From Flavobacterium lacisediminis (GTDB taxonomy: Bacteria > Bacteroidota > Bacteroidia > Flavobacteriales > Flavobacteriaceae), in assembly GCF_025909975.1 (NCBI RefSeq), contig NZ_JAPCIO010000004.1:124001-188000 (forward strand): a stretch of 64,000 nucleotides of DNA, written 5' to 3'. The position numbers and the translations under genes are program-made. The notes under the pieces were generated by a model. The model had not been told where the DNA came from and ran no database searches. It was given only the letters and a program-made list of their open reading frames with translations. Positions 44,954 to 53,598 of this stretch are shown here, piece after piece (position 1 is the first letter of the stretch; each line of letters opens with the position of its first letter).

Positions 44954-46021
44954 TTATAAAGTATTTACGTTATTTAAATCAGCAAAAGCTTGTTCTAATC
45001 TTGTGTTGAACGTAACTTCTCCTTCACGAACCCATTTTCTTGGATCGTAGTGTTTTTTATTTGGACTATCGGCACCATCTGGACTTCCGATTTGAGTTCT
45101 TAAATAATCAATTTTATTTACCATATAATCACGAATTCCTTCTGTGAAAGCAAATTGTAAATCGGTATCGATATTCATTTTGATTACTCCGTAAGAAATA
45201 GCTTCTCTAATTTCTTCTAAAGTAGAACCTGAACCTCCGTGGAATACAAAATCAACCGGGTTGTTTCCTGTGTTGAATTTATTTTGAACGTATTCTTGCG
45301 AATTTTTAAGAATTTTTGGAGTCAATTTTACATTTCCTGGTTTGTAAACACCATGCACATTTCCGAAAGAAGCTGCGATAGTAAATCTTGGACTTACTTT
45401 CATTAATTCTTCGTATGCGTATGCTACTTCATCAGGTTGTGTGTATAATTTTGAACTATCTACATCCGAATTATCTACACCGTCTTCTTCACCACCTGTA
45501 ATTCCTAATTCGATTTCTAATGTCATGCCCATTTTGCTCATTCTTTCTAAATATTTTTTAGAAATTTCTAGGTTTTCTTCGATAGGCTCTTCTGATAAAT
45601 CAATCATGTGAGAACTGAAAAGTGATTTTCCAGTTTCGGCAAAATGTTTTTCTGAAGCATCTAATAAACCATCAATCCAAGGTAATAGATTTTTAGCGCA
45701 GTGGTCAGTATGTAAAATTACCGTTGCACCATAAGCTTCTGCTAAAGTATGAATGTGTTTTGCACCAGCAACAGCTCCTAAAATGGCAGCTTTTTGATTT
45801 TCATTTGATAATCCTTTTCCAGCATTAAATTGTGCCCCACCATTAGAAAACTGAATGATAACTGGCGCATTTAATTTTGCAGCTGTTTCTAAAACACCAT
45901 TAATTGTACTAGATCCTACAACATTAACTGCAGGTAATGCAAATCCTTTTTGTTTTGCGTAATTAAAGATTTCTTGTACTTGATCTCCGGTAGCAACACC
46001 AGGTTTAATATTGTGACTCAT
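44954..46021 (-). CDS. fbaA: Fructose-bisphosphate aldolase, class II
   Basis: Zinc-dependent aldolase of glycolysis and gluconeogenesis; 355 residues, the class IIA length. Diagnostic regions are FALPAVNVVGSSTINGVLE, ILHTDHCAKNLLPWIDGL with the catalytic Asp and zinc His, LEIELGITGGEEDGVDN, ASFGNVHGVYKPGNVKL and FVFHGGSGSTLEEIREAI. It has a perfect -7 element 27 bp upstream and is followed by accD on the same strand. Confidence 0.96.
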   Translation of the reverse strand: MSHNIKPGVATGDQVQEIFNYAKQKGFALPAVNVVGSSTINGVLETAAKLNAPVIIQFSNGGAQFNAGKGLSNENQKAAILGAVAGAKHIHTLAEAYGATVILHTDHCAKNLLPWIDGLLDASEKHFAETGKSLFSSHMIDLSEEPIEENLEISKKYLERMSKMGMTLEIELGITGGEEDGVDNSDVDSSKLYTQPDEVAYAYEELMKVSPRFTIAASFGNVHGVYKPGNVKLTPKILKNSQEYVQNKFNTGNNPVDFVFHGGSGSTLEEIREAISYGVIKMNIDTDLQFAFTEGIRDYMVNKIDYLRTQIGSPDGADSPNKKHYDPRKWVREGEVTFNTRLEQAFADLNNVNTL

Positions 46022-46047
46022 AGTTGATTGTTTTTAGTATAGTTGTG

Positions 46048-46055
46048 CAAAAATA
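46048..46055 (-). promoter_or_regulatory. Promoter -7 element of fbaA
   Basis: The minus strand reads TATTTTTG, a perfect TAnnTTTG match 27 bp upstream of fbaA and 14 bp after the end of the tamL gene. No clean -33 box. Confidence 0.55.
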
Positions 46056-46068
46056 ATAATTTAAAAAA

Positions 46069-48618
46069 TTAGAACGGATAATTAATACCAAAATTTAGCA
46101 CTGTTTTGCTAAAGTTCACACCTTTTAGCCATCGGTCGCCGACTTCTCTTCCTGGGTCGTAAGCTTTGTAGCCTAAATCGAAACGGAAAACAAAGAAGTC
46201 AAAATCGTATCTTAAACCAATTCCCGAGCCAAAAGCCAAGTCTTCAAAAGAACTAAATCCGTTGAACGTGTAATTTTTATCTGTAACGTTATCGAATACA
46301 TTCCAAATGTTTCCAATATCTGCAAAGAAAGCACTGTAGAAATTTCCTCCTACTCTAAAACGATATTCTAAACTATAAGCTAATTTAAAGTTAGCTTCGT
46401 TAAAATCGTTAATACCACCACTTCTTCCGGGTCCTAAACTATAGGCTTGCCAGCCTCTGTTGTCGTTAGATCCCCCCGAAAAATAACTTCGCGAAAATGG
46501 AATAGATTGCGCATTACCATACGGTACAGCTAAGCCTGCAAATGCTCGCATAGCTAAAGTATTTTTCTTACCAAAATCCCAGTGTTTGATGAAATCTATT
46601 TCTCCTTTTATGTATTGTGAATATTCAATTCCAAACATGGTTTTGTTACCGTTTGCGCTTAATGGTTCGTTTTTAGAATTCGCTAATAATGAAATTAGAT
46701 TTCCAGCTGATTCAACTTTTGTTCTAATCGAATAGAAGCTATTGTCTAATAAACTGGCTTTAGTATTTCTGAAAAATGTAATTCCTGATGAAACAATTAA
46801 GTTGTTTTCAATTAAACGTTCTCTTCTTTCTCCAATACTGCGAATGGTTTTGTATTCGTCATCACTAGGAATTAAAGAAGTTATTCCGTTTTGAACATCT
46901 TGAATGAAATTTATAGCGCCTTGTGTCGTTAAATTATCATTTACAATATTGTCTGGGTCAACATTGTAAAGTTGAGCCAAATCATTTAAAGTGTTATACG
47001 AAGAAGAGTAAACGTTAAAATAATTTTCTGGATTTAGATTTTTAATAAACTGAATGTTAAGTAAGTCGAATCGAATCGTGTGCTTTTGTTTTGGAATCCA
47101 ATTATAATTAAAAACACCGGTTAAATTTTCCTTATCCAAACCAATATTTCGTTGACTTGTTAAACCAATATTAGCATTGGTTGTAGGCAACATTTCTTTT
47201 TTGATAATATTTCTAGTATTTACAGGAAATACAATTCTTGGAAAACTTAATTTTCCTTCTACACCATATTCAGAAATATTGAAAAATACATTATTTGGAT
47301 TGGCTAAGTCTTTAGAAGAACCAATGTTTCCTTTTGCTGATAATTCAAATGTTTCGGCTCTTTTAAATAAGTTTCTCCATGTAAAAGACATCCTTCCGCT
47401 AATTCCAAATTCTTGAACATCAGAAGTGGTAACATCTAATGAGGGTTGCCAAATATATTTTGGTTTACTCATTAAATAAATGTTAGCTATAAGTGAAGTT
47501 CTTGTACTATCGTTAGGGTCTTCAATGTACTCAATATTTGGATAGTTGAATACTTTTAAATTACTTAATGATTTAGAGGTTAGCGTTCTATCATTGTCAC
47601 TAAATAATTTTCCTTTTTCAATAAAAATAGCATTTGTGATGGCTTTAGGTTTGTATTTTAATTTTCCAGCACTATAAATATTGAAATTTTTATACGTAAC
47701 ACTATCATTAAATTGATTGCGTTCTTTTTTAGAAGTATTGTTGGTAAAAATATTAACCTGACTAATTTTATATACCGAAAAAGGACGTTTTACCAAAGTG
47801 TCGCCATCTTTTACATAACGATCTTCAATTTTTAAATTGATATCCATTTTTTGAACAGAATCATCAATAATAGCATCATATTTTATATTACTTTCCTGAA
47901 AATGATATACCCCATTATTTCTTAAATATTGGGTGATTCTTTTTCTTTCACTGTCAAAATTATTAAAACTATATCGGTCTCCTTTTTTTATAAAAGTCTT
48001 TTTTTCTTGAAGCGAATACAAACTATCAATAATAGGTGTTTCTATGTTTTTTGAAATGGAGTCAATGAAATAAGGTTTTCCAGTTGATATTTTGTAAACA
48101 ACTTTTCCTTTTTTATTTCCAACCGAATCAACTTCCATGGTGACTTTATTTCGAATATAACCATCGTTGTAGTAATAGCCGCTAAGACGATCTTTGGATT
48201 TAATTGTTTTTCTTTCTTCAATTATTACAGGAGCTTCTCCTGTTTCTTTCATGAAATTATGAATTCCACTAACAAAAAAAGAATTGCCTAATCGACTTAC
48301 TTGTTTAGCCGATAAAAATCGATTAAGTCTTTTAATTCTATTGGGTTTTTTGTTGAGCCAAGCTTGGTAAGAAGAATCCGGATTTGGTTTTGCAGCATTA
48401 TATAAGGTTAGTCCAAATGGGTAATTTAAAAATTTAGTATTAGGTTGTTGTACCACTAAATTATTAATACGGTCTTCCTTGTTCAATTCGTCATTAACGA
48501 AGATTTCGTTTTTGGTCAATAACTTTTCACTTTCGGGTACTCGCTTCACTAACGAACACGAATAAATTATTGTTCCGATTACAAATAATAATGTTATTTT
48601 TGATAAATTATTTCTCAA
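46069..48618 (-). CDS. tamL: Translocation and assembly module lipoprotein TamL (BamA/TamA-like)
   Basis: Omp85-family outer-membrane protein of 849 residues that in Bacteroidota replaces TamA in envelope assembly. It has a lipoprotein signal (IGTIIYSCSLVKRVPESEKLL, acylated Cys near residue 21), POTRA-like domains from about 120-400 (GKPYFIDSISKN, FNNFDSERKRITQYLRNNGVYHF), and a C-terminal 16-strand barrel with FFSGGSNDNRGW-type motif (RSYFSGGSNDNRGWQAY, the Omp85 VRGF-loop equivalent) and a final strand ending FGINYPF. Its -7 element TATTTTTG is 20 bp upstream, divergent from the methyltransferase gene. Confidence 0.9.
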   Translation of the reverse strand: MRNNLSKITLLFVIGTIIYSCSLVKRVPESEKLLTKNEIFVNDELNKEDRINNLVVQQPNTKFLNYPFGLTLYNAAKPNPDSSYQAWLNKKPNRIKRLNRFLSAKQVSRLGNSFFVSGIHNFMKETGEAPVIIEERKTIKSKDRLSGYYYNDGYIRNKVTMEVDSVGNKKGKVVYKISTGKPYFIDSISKNIETPIIDSLYSLQEKKTFIKKGDRYSFNNFDSERKRITQYLRNNGVYHFQESNIKYDAIIDDSVQKMDINLKIEDRYVKDGDTLVKRPFSVYKISQVNIFTNNTSKKERNQFNDSVTYKNFNIYSAGKLKYKPKAITNAIFIEKGKLFSDNDRTLTSKSLSNLKVFNYPNIEYIEDPNDSTRTSLIANIYLMSKPKYIWQPSLDVTTSDVQEFGISGRMSFTWRNLFKRAETFELSAKGNIGSSKDLANPNNVFFNISEYGVEGKLSFPRIVFPVNTRNIIKKEMLPTTNANIGLTSQRNIGLDKENLTGVFNYNWIPKQKHTIRFDLLNIQFIKNLNPENYFNVYSSSYNTLNDLAQLYNVDPDNIVNDNLTTQGAINFIQDVQNGITSLIPSDDEYKTIRSIGERRERLIENNLIVSSGITFFRNTKASLLDNSFYSIRTKVESAGNLISLLANSKNEPLSANGNKTMFGIEYSQYIKGEIDFIKHWDFGKKNTLAMRAFAGLAVPYGNAQSIPFSRSYFSGGSNDNRGWQAYSLGPGRSGGINDFNEANFKLAYSLEYRFRVGGNFYSAFFADIGNIWNVFDNVTDKNYTFNGFSSFEDLAFGSGIGLRYDFDFFVFRFDLGYKAYDPGREVGDRWLKGVNFSKTVLNFGINYPF

Positions 48619-48638
48619 AGCACTTTTTAAAAGTTAGT

Positions 48639-48646
48639 CAAAAATA
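48639..48646 (-). promoter_or_regulatory. Promoter -7 element of tamL
   Basis: The minus strand reads TATTTTTG, a perfect TAnnTTTG match 20 bp upstream of the tamL start, within the 36-bp divergent spacer. Confidence 0.5.
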
Positions 48647-48654
48647 CAATTTTT

Positions 48655-49380
48655 ATGGTTAGTAAAAACCAAATTAAACTAATAACGAGTTTACAACAAA
48701 AAAAATATAGAAAACAAGAACAACTTTTCTTTGCCGAAGGCGTAAAGGTAGTTCAAGAATTGTTGAATTCTAACTTTGAGTTGCAAGATTTGTTCACAAC
48801 AAAGCGAGATTTTCTTACAGTTCCAAAAGACAAAGTTCATGCCATTTCGGATGCCGAATTAAAAAAAATCAGTGCTTTAACCACTCCAAATACTTGTTTA
48901 GCGGTTTTTAAAATTCCAAAAGTAAAAGAATGGGCTGAAAAAGGAATAATTGTAGCTTTGGATGATGTTCGCGACCCGGGAAATCTTGGAACTATTATTC
49001 GTTTGTGTGATTGGTTTGGAATTGAAACTTTGTTTTGCTCCGAAGAATCAGTAGATATTTATAATCCAAAAGTAGTGCAAGCTACGATGGGTTCTATAAG
49101 TAGAGTCAACGTGGTGTATGGAAATTTAGTAACGTTTTTAGCGAAAACTAAATTGCCAGTTTTTGGAACTTTTATGGATGGAAAAAATATTTACCAAGAA
49201 GATTTACCAAAAGAAGGAATCATTATTATGGGAAATGAAGCCAATGGTATTTCTAATGAAGTTGAAAAATTAGTTTCAGAACGCATTGCAATTCCAAGAT
49301 TTGGGAATTTACAAGTTACAGAAAGCCTTAATGTGGCTACTGCAACAGCAATTATTCTAAGCGAATTTAAGCGAAAATAA
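48655..49380 (+). CDS. TrmH/SpoU-family RNA 2'-O-methyltransferase
   Basis: SPOUT-fold methyltransferase of 241 residues that modifies ribose in rRNA or tRNA with S-adenosylmethionine. The three SpoU motifs are visible: DDVRDPGNLGTIIRLCDWFG (motif 1), IIIMGNEANGISNEVE (motif 2) and IPRFGNLQVTESLNVATATAI (motif 3, trefoil knot). An N-terminal L30e-like substrate-binding domain (EGVKVVQELLNS) covers about residues 15-90. The RNA target is not predictable. Its 3' end is 3 bp from that of convergent porT. Confidence 0.93.
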   Translation: MVSKNQIKLITSLQQKKYRKQEQLFFAEGVKVVQELLNSNFELQDLFTTKRDFLTVPKDKVHAISDAELKKISALTTPNTCLAVFKIPKVKEWAEKGIIVALDDVRDPGNLGTIIRLCDWFGIETLFCSEESVDIYNPKVVQATMGSISRVNVVYGNLVTFLAKTKLPVFGTFMDGKNIYQEDLPKEGIIIMGNEANGISNEVEKLVSERIAIPRFGNLQVTESLNVATATAIILSEFKRK

Positions 49381-49383
49381 ATT

Positions 49384-50076
49384 TTAGTGGAATGTAAAGT
49401 TCACGAAAAAACCACGTGTTTTCATTTCTTGCACGTTTCCTGTCCAAGGACTAGCTGGGTTGTTGTCTCGAATTAATTCATCTTTCATACTGAAAACTCC
49501 TCTAATTGATGGAGAGAAAACGAAATATTCAAAATACAAATCAATCCCAAATCCTACTTCATAGAAATTAGACCATTTAGTCATACGGAATCTATTATTG
49601 TAGTTGTCGTCTGGAGCTTCTGCGTTACTTCCTAAATTTAAGGCAGTAGATATACCTCCTACAAGATAAGGACGAACATTTCCTGTACGCAATGCTGAGT
49701 ATTTCAACAAGAAAGGAAAGAAAATATAGGTTGATTTTACTTCACGTAATCGGTTAACTGGATCCGTTATGTTAGGATAAATAAGGTTTCTTTGTGTAAT
49801 AAATAATCCCGGTTCAAATCGGAAATCTAAATATTCAGTTAACCTTAAATTACCAATAAGTCCTACATTAAAACCTGTTGTAGATTGCACTTCAATATCT
49901 TGGGTAACCGATAAATAATCGAATTTAAAATCTAAGCTATTAAATCCAAGGTAATATCCCCAATGAACACGTTGTTTGTTCCAATTTTCTTTATTGATAA
50001 TTGGGTCTTTGCTAAACATGCCTTCCTGAGCAAAAAGGATAGGTGAAAAAAGTAATAAAAACAGAAACTTTTTCAT
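49384..50076 (-). CDS. porT: Type IX secretion / gliding protein PorT
   Basis: Outer-membrane beta-barrel protein (230 residues, signal peptide cut near ILFAQ) of the PorT/SprT type, needed in Bacteroidota for type IX protein secretion and gliding. The barrel has eight or so strands, with RVHWGYYLGFNSLDFKF at the start, YIFFPFLLKYSALRTGNVRPYLVGG in the middle and FVNFTFH at the end. The order ubiE-porT with a 1-bp gap is a known flavobacterial arrangement and supports the name. No other T9SS genes are in the window. Confidence 0.87.
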   Translation of the reverse strand: MKKFLFLLLFSPILFAQEGMFSKDPIINKENWNKQRVHWGYYLGFNSLDFKFDYLSVTQDIEVQSTTGFNVGLIGNLRLTEYLDFRFEPGLFITQRNLIYPNITDPVNRLREVKSTYIFFPFLLKYSALRTGNVRPYLVGGISTALNLGSNAEAPDDNYNNRFRMTKWSNFYEVGFGIDLYFEYFVFSPSIRGVFSMKDELIRDNNPASPWTGNVQEMKTRGFFVNFTFH

Positions 50077-50077
50077 A

Positions 50078-50809
50078 TTATTTTTTAGATGCTTGGTAAA
50101 TAGTCGCTACTCCAAAAGTCTGAGGTAGATGCTTTACATCTATAAACCCAATTTTTCTCAAAATATTGTTCAATACTTCTCCAAACGGAAATTCGTTAGC
50201 AGAATTTGATAAGTAAGTGTAAGCGGATTGATCTTTTGAAAACAATTTTCCTACTAACGGAAGAATTACTTTTGAATGAAAAGCATAACCTTGTTTGAAT
50301 GGAAATTTAGTAGGAACCGAAGTTTCTAAAATGATAAATTGTCCGTTAGGTTTTAATGTTCTTAAGATTTCAGACAAGCCTTTTTCAAGATTTTCAAAAT
50401 TACGAACGCCATAAGCCACGGTAATAACATCAAAATAATTATCAGGATAAGGAATGTTTTCGCCATCACCTAAAACCATTTGAATTTTTGAGTCTAATTT
50501 TTGCGCTTCAATTTTTTTCTTTCCAATGTCTAACATCCCTTGTGAGATGTCTAAACCAATGATTTCAGTAGCAGAAGTTGTTGCAAATAAAATAGCCAAA
50601 TCACCCGTGCCAGTTGCAATATCTAAAATAGATTTTGGCTGACTTGCCGCTACCATTTTCAAGATTTTTTGCTTCCATTTTGCATCGGTGCCAAAAGAAA
50701 TTACTTTATTAAGACCATCATAGTTGCCAGAAATGTTGTCAAACATTTGAGCAACTTGTTCTTTTTTACCTAATTCTGAATCTTTGTATGGCGTTATATT
50801 TTTTGACAT
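50078..50809 (-). CDS. ubiE: Demethylmenaquinone methyltransferase
   Basis: C-methylates demethylmenaquinone in the last step of menaquinone synthesis; Class I SAM methyltransferase. The start is placed at 50809 (MSKNITPYKD, 243 residues) because the promoter element at 50828-50835 overlaps the alternative upstream ATG. Motifs: MFDNISGNYDGLNKVISFGTDAKWK (family signature), ILDIATGTGDLAILFA (SAM motif I), GDGENIPYPDNYFDVITVAYGVRNF and the C-terminal GVATIYQASKK. Confidence 0.95.
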   Translation of the reverse strand: MSKNITPYKDSELGKKEQVAQMFDNISGNYDGLNKVISFGTDAKWKQKILKMVAASQPKSILDIATGTGDLAILFATTSATEIIGLDISQGMLDIGKKKIEAQKLDSKIQMVLGDGENIPYPDNYFDVITVAYGVRNFENLEKGLSEILRTLKPNGQFIILETSVPTKFPFKQGYAFHSKVILPLVGKLFSKDQSAYTYLSNSANEFPFGEVLNNILRKIGFIDVKHLPQTFGVATIYQASKK

Positions 50810-50827
50810 TTTATTAATTTTGGAACA

Positions 50828-50835
50828 CAAAAGTA
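50828..50835 (-). promoter_or_regulatory. Promoter -7 element of the ubiE-porT operon
   Basis: The minus strand reads TACTTTTG, a perfect TAnnTTTG match 19 bp before the ATG at 50809. Confidence 0.6.
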
Positions 50836-50862
50836 CGATTAATAATCAAGAACTTAAAAAAA

Positions 50863-51348
50863 TTACCTTTTAACATACGTTAAAAAAGTAAAATCGTAAT
50901 CGTGTTTTTCGTCTTTAGTGTGGAATTCTTCAAAAACTAATTCCCATTTATCAGTATCAATTTCTGGGAAAAAAGTGTCCGCTTCAATGGTAGTATGCAC
51001 ACGCGTTAAATCGATTTTATCCGCAATTTCGATGGATTGCTTATAGATTTCGCCTCCACCAATGATGAAAACTTCTTCCTCTTTTGGACACAAAGCAATC
51101 GCTTTTTGCAAACTACTCGCTACTAAACAACCTTCTGGAGCTTCGTAATCTTTTTGTCGCGTAATGATAATGTGTGTTCGGTTTGGTAACGGTTTCGGAA
51201 AACTTTCGAAAGTTTTTCTCCCCATCACAATATAATGACCGGAAGTAATGGTTTTAAAACGCTTAAAATCATCTGGCAAATGCCAAACCAATTGATTGTC
51301 TTTTCCTAAAGCGTTGTTTTCGGATGCGGCTGCGATTATGGTAAGCAT
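50863..51348 (-). CDS. folA: Dihydrofolate reductase
   Basis: Reduces dihydrofolate to tetrahydrofolate, restoring the folate used by thymidylate synthase encoded 2.3 kb upstream. The protein has 161 residues, the bacterial norm. Visible motifs are ALGKDNQLVWHLPDDFKRFK with the catalytic Asp, GHYIVMGRKTFESF (NADPH), PLPNRTHIIITRQ, and EEVFIIGGGEIYKQ. It starts 1 bp after the TonB-like gene and is likely the end of that short operon. Confidence 0.97.
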   Translation of the reverse strand: MLTIIAAASENNALGKDNQLVWHLPDDFKRFKTITSGHYIVMGRKTFESFPKPLPNRTHIIITRQKDYEAPEGCLVASSLQKAIALCPKEEEVFIIGGGEIYKQSIEIADKIDLTRVHTTIEADTFFPEIDTDKWELVFEEFHTKDEKHDYDFTFLTYVKR

Positions 51349-51349
51349 G

Positions 51350-51778
51350 TTATTGAAGTTTGAAGGTGACAGGGAAAGAATAATGCACTTTAACAGGTTT
51401 CCCTTTTTGCATGCCAGGTTTAAATTTAGGCAAAAGGTTTACAATTCTAACCGCTTCTTTTTGTAAAATTTTGTCAGCTCCACTTGTTGTTATATTTGTA
51501 ATAGAGCCGTCGAAGTCAATTACAAAATCCACTTTTACAGTTCCTTGTATTCCTTTATTAAGAGCTTTTTCAGGATATTTTAAATTTTTTTTGACATGAT
51601 TTGCAATCTTTTTATCAAAACAACTTGCATCATTAGTGTTTTCATTACAACCTTCGTAAACTGGATAAGTTTCTAAATCAATAAATGCAATTTCTGTTGA
51701 ATCTTTTACAGATTCCTGACTGAATACTAAGAATGACTGAGTAATTATAAATAAAGTAAAAAGTATTTTCTTCATCAT
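51350..51778 (-). CDS. Small exported TonB C-terminal domain protein
   Basis: A 142-residue protein with a signal peptide (FLVFSQ) and one TonB C-terminal domain (about 60-142), with LKYPEKALNKGIQGTVKVDFVI, DGSITNITTSG and LPKFKPGMQKGKPVKVHYSFPVTF. The first part contains VYEGCNENTNDASCF, where two cysteines could form a disulfide. It lacks the transmembrane anchor plus proline-rich spacer of a true TonB, so energy transduction is uncertain; proteins like this are numerous in Flavobacteriia. Confidence 0.87.
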   Translation of the reverse strand: MMKKILFTLFIITQSFLVFSQESVKDSTEIAFIDLETYPVYEGCNENTNDASCFDKKIANHVKKNLKYPEKALNKGIQGTVKVDFVIDFDGSITNITTSGADKILQKEAVRIVNLLPKFKPGMQKGKPVKVHYSFPVTFKLQ

Positions 51779-51787
51779 TAAAAATTA

Positions 51788-52375
51788 TTATTTATTAAAT
51801 CCAATATTCAAATCGGAGTGGAAAAAGATTTTTTTTAGTTCTTCGTGTTTGGTTTCAAATTCTTCTTTGGTGATTGCTTTGATGGCTTTTAACCATTTGA
51901 AATTATTCAACTGACTTTCGTAATCTAGATTTTCATCGATACTTGCAAAGTTTTCTCTTAAATATACATTTCGAGCTTTGATGATTTCATCGATAAAATC
52001 ATCTACGGTTTTAGCATCTGGAATGTCTTTTAGTATTAAAATGCTGTTACCATCCATGAGTTTTACTTGCCAAAAATCGCCAATGCTTAGCCAATAAATC
52101 ACAAACAAAATCGTAGCAATTGCAAAGCCAAGAAGTGAAATCCATTTACCAAAATCTAAAAACAAATTGATAATACTCAATAGATTTAGACCCATTGAAA
52201 CTAATAGCAAAACATTATTGGAAGATTTAAACGAAACTTTCTCGCCATCAATATTCTCAAACGGCATATCAATTTCATTCGTGTTGCCAAACTTAGAAAC
52301 TTTACAGAACAATTTTGCCTCGGAAATACGCAATTCTCGAGTGACAAAGTTTTTTTTCTGTATCAATGTTTTCAT
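51788..52375 (-). CDS. Membrane protein of unknown function
   Basis: A 195-residue protein with two close membrane helices at about 54-72 and 77-95 (LLLVSMGLNLLSIINLFL, WISLLGFAIATILFVIYWL). The N-terminal 50 residues and the C-terminal 100 residues are hydrophilic and predicted cytoplasmic, and the C-terminal part carries NFKWLKAIKAITKEEFETKHEELKK, similar to the short SHOCT-like helices found at protein ends. I cannot name a family. It is 9 bp upstream of the TonB-like gene. Confidence 0.7.
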   Translation of the reverse strand: MKTLIQKKNFVTRELRISEAKLFCKVSKFGNTNEIDMPFENIDGEKVSFKSSNNVLLLVSMGLNLLSIINLFLDFGKWISLLGFAIATILFVIYWLSIGDFWQVKLMDGNSILILKDIPDAKTVDDFIDEIIKARNVYLRENFASIDENLDYESQLNNFKWLKAIKAITKEEFETKHEELKKIFFHSDLNIGFNK

Positions 52376-52477
52376 GATGAAAGTTTAGGAATCCAATCAA
52401 AACGCTAAGGTAGTAATTTTGTGAGGAATTATTTTTAATGCTAACATTTAAAATACGTCAAAAAGTATGAAATAAAA

Positions 52478-52924
52478 TTACGAAATTAACTTTCCAATTA
52501 TTTCTTGATTGTATAAATATCCTGTCTCATTTGGAAATTTACCTGTTGTGTCGGGATAAATTAATTGCACGCATTTGTAATTTTCATTTCCATAAAAATG
52601 CTGACTCGCGTAATCATAGTCATTAAGTTTTTCTTTTTCGACTTCAATGAAGTAAACCGGAAATTCAAAATCTTCTGAAAAAGAATTTATTTTTTTGTTA
52701 ACCTTTAAAATGTTTTCCTTGTATTTTTTAGCATAATCAGCAACTAATGAAAAAGAAAGACTTTGTGGTAAACCTGATAAAAAAACCTCTGGGATTTGAT
52801 AACTTTTATACAAACCAGTTGAATAACAAAACGACGGACCATTTTCATCTTCCATTACATAGGTAATGTGAAAACCAAACTTGGCTACATTTTCATGAAC
52901 TTTTGAATGATATTGTTCTGGCAT
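52478..52924 (-). CDS. DUF4262 domain protein
   Basis: A 148-residue cytoplasmic protein matching the DUF4262 pattern: VAKFGFHITYVMEDENGPSFCYSTGLYKSYQIPEVFLSGL-type N terminus (FCYSTGLY is the key stretch) and a C-terminal QLIYPDTTGKFPNE. Function of the family is unknown; members are often found near immunity or toxin genes and in accessory DNA. Downstream of its start codon (upstream in transcription) lies a decayed coding fragment on the opposite strand, suggesting that this spot has gained and lost genes. Confidence 0.75.
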   Translation of the reverse strand: MPEQYHSKVHENVAKFGFHITYVMEDENGPSFCYSTGLYKSYQIPEVFLSGLPQSLSFSLVADYAKKYKENILKVNKKINSFSEDFEFPVYFIEVEKEKLNDYDYASQHFYGNENYKCVQLIYPDTTGKFPNETGYLYNQEIIGKLIS

Positions 52925-52945
52925 TGGTTTAATATTACCGTTTAG

Positions 52946-53047
52946 GAGCTTTATGAAGTGGCTGAAATCACACTCACGGACGGAAACAAATATATCGGAA
53001 AAATCCCAAACGTATCCAATTACACACCAAACTCCGTCATTTCATAA
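52946..53047 (+). pseudogene. Remnant of a protein-coding gene (C-terminal fragment)
   Basis: In one plus-strand frame this spacer reads ELYEVAEITLTDGNKYIG, continuing through KIPNVSNYTPNSVIS to a stop at 53045-53047, with a stop just before it at 52943. It has no start codon at its head and uses codons (AAC, ATC, CTC, GGA) that are G+C-richer than nearby genes. It reads like the tail of a lost gene. The parent family is not recognised. Confidence 0.4.
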
Positions 53048-53069
53048 AGTCGCTGTTACTTATAGTTTT

Positions 53070-53501
53070 TTATAAAATGTACTTTCCCAACATTATTGAC
53101 CCCGAGAAATTTTCGAGGTTGCTTAAAATTATATCATTAATGATTAATTGCTTATTATTTTTTTTGCTATTATTTATTTTGGTGTAAACTTTTATTAAAT
53201 CATTTAGTTCTTCAGTACTATAGAAAGACAAAGTGTTTAAAATTGTGCTTTTGAAATATTTTAATTGTACAGATTCTTTTAATTTTTTTACATACTCCGC
53301 GCTCCAATTATTTTGCTGGGCATTTTTATCTATCTTTTTGTAACAATATGTTTTTAGAAAAGCTTCATAGTCGCAAACTTCGATTAGTTTTTCTATTAAA
53401 ACTTCTTTATCTCCAGAAGGCATAGCCATCGAAGGAGGGTTTTGAGAAAAAGTTTTTGATGTAATTACAAAGAAGAAAAAAATTAAAAGTTTGATTTTCA
53501 T
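53070..53501 (-). CDS. Small exported protein of unknown function
   Basis: A 143-residue protein with a signal peptide (cut near SKTFSQ). The mature part is predicted helical, with the segment KVLIEKLIEVCDY and FYSTEELNDLIKVYTKIN, a spacing reminiscent of DUF2059 proteins (a Leu-rich start and a later EEL..L..FY segment), but the match is weak. It is AT-rich and lies between a decayed fragment and thyA, so it may be strain-specific. Confidence 0.6.
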   Translation of the reverse strand: MKIKLLIFFFFVITSKTFSQNPPSMAMPSGDKEVLIEKLIEVCDYEAFLKTYCYKKIDKNAQQNNWSAEYVKKLKESVQLKYFKSTILNTLSFYSTEELNDLIKVYTKINNSKKNNKQLIINDIILSNLENFSGSIMLGKYIL

Positions 53502-53533
53502 AATATATTTTTAAAATTATAGACAACTCGTTT

Positions 53534-53558
53534 ATAAGCATGATGAAATCATGTTTAT
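53534..53558. repeat. Inverted repeat upstream of the small exported protein gene
   Basis: ATAAGCATGAT (53534-53544) and ATCATGTTTAT (53548-53558) form 11-base arms with one G-T mismatch around GAA. It has no T run, so it looks more like an operator or a transcript stem than a terminator. Confidence 0.45.
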
Positions 53559-53598
53559 CTTACCCAATTTTGGATATATATGTCTGACAAAAGTTAGT

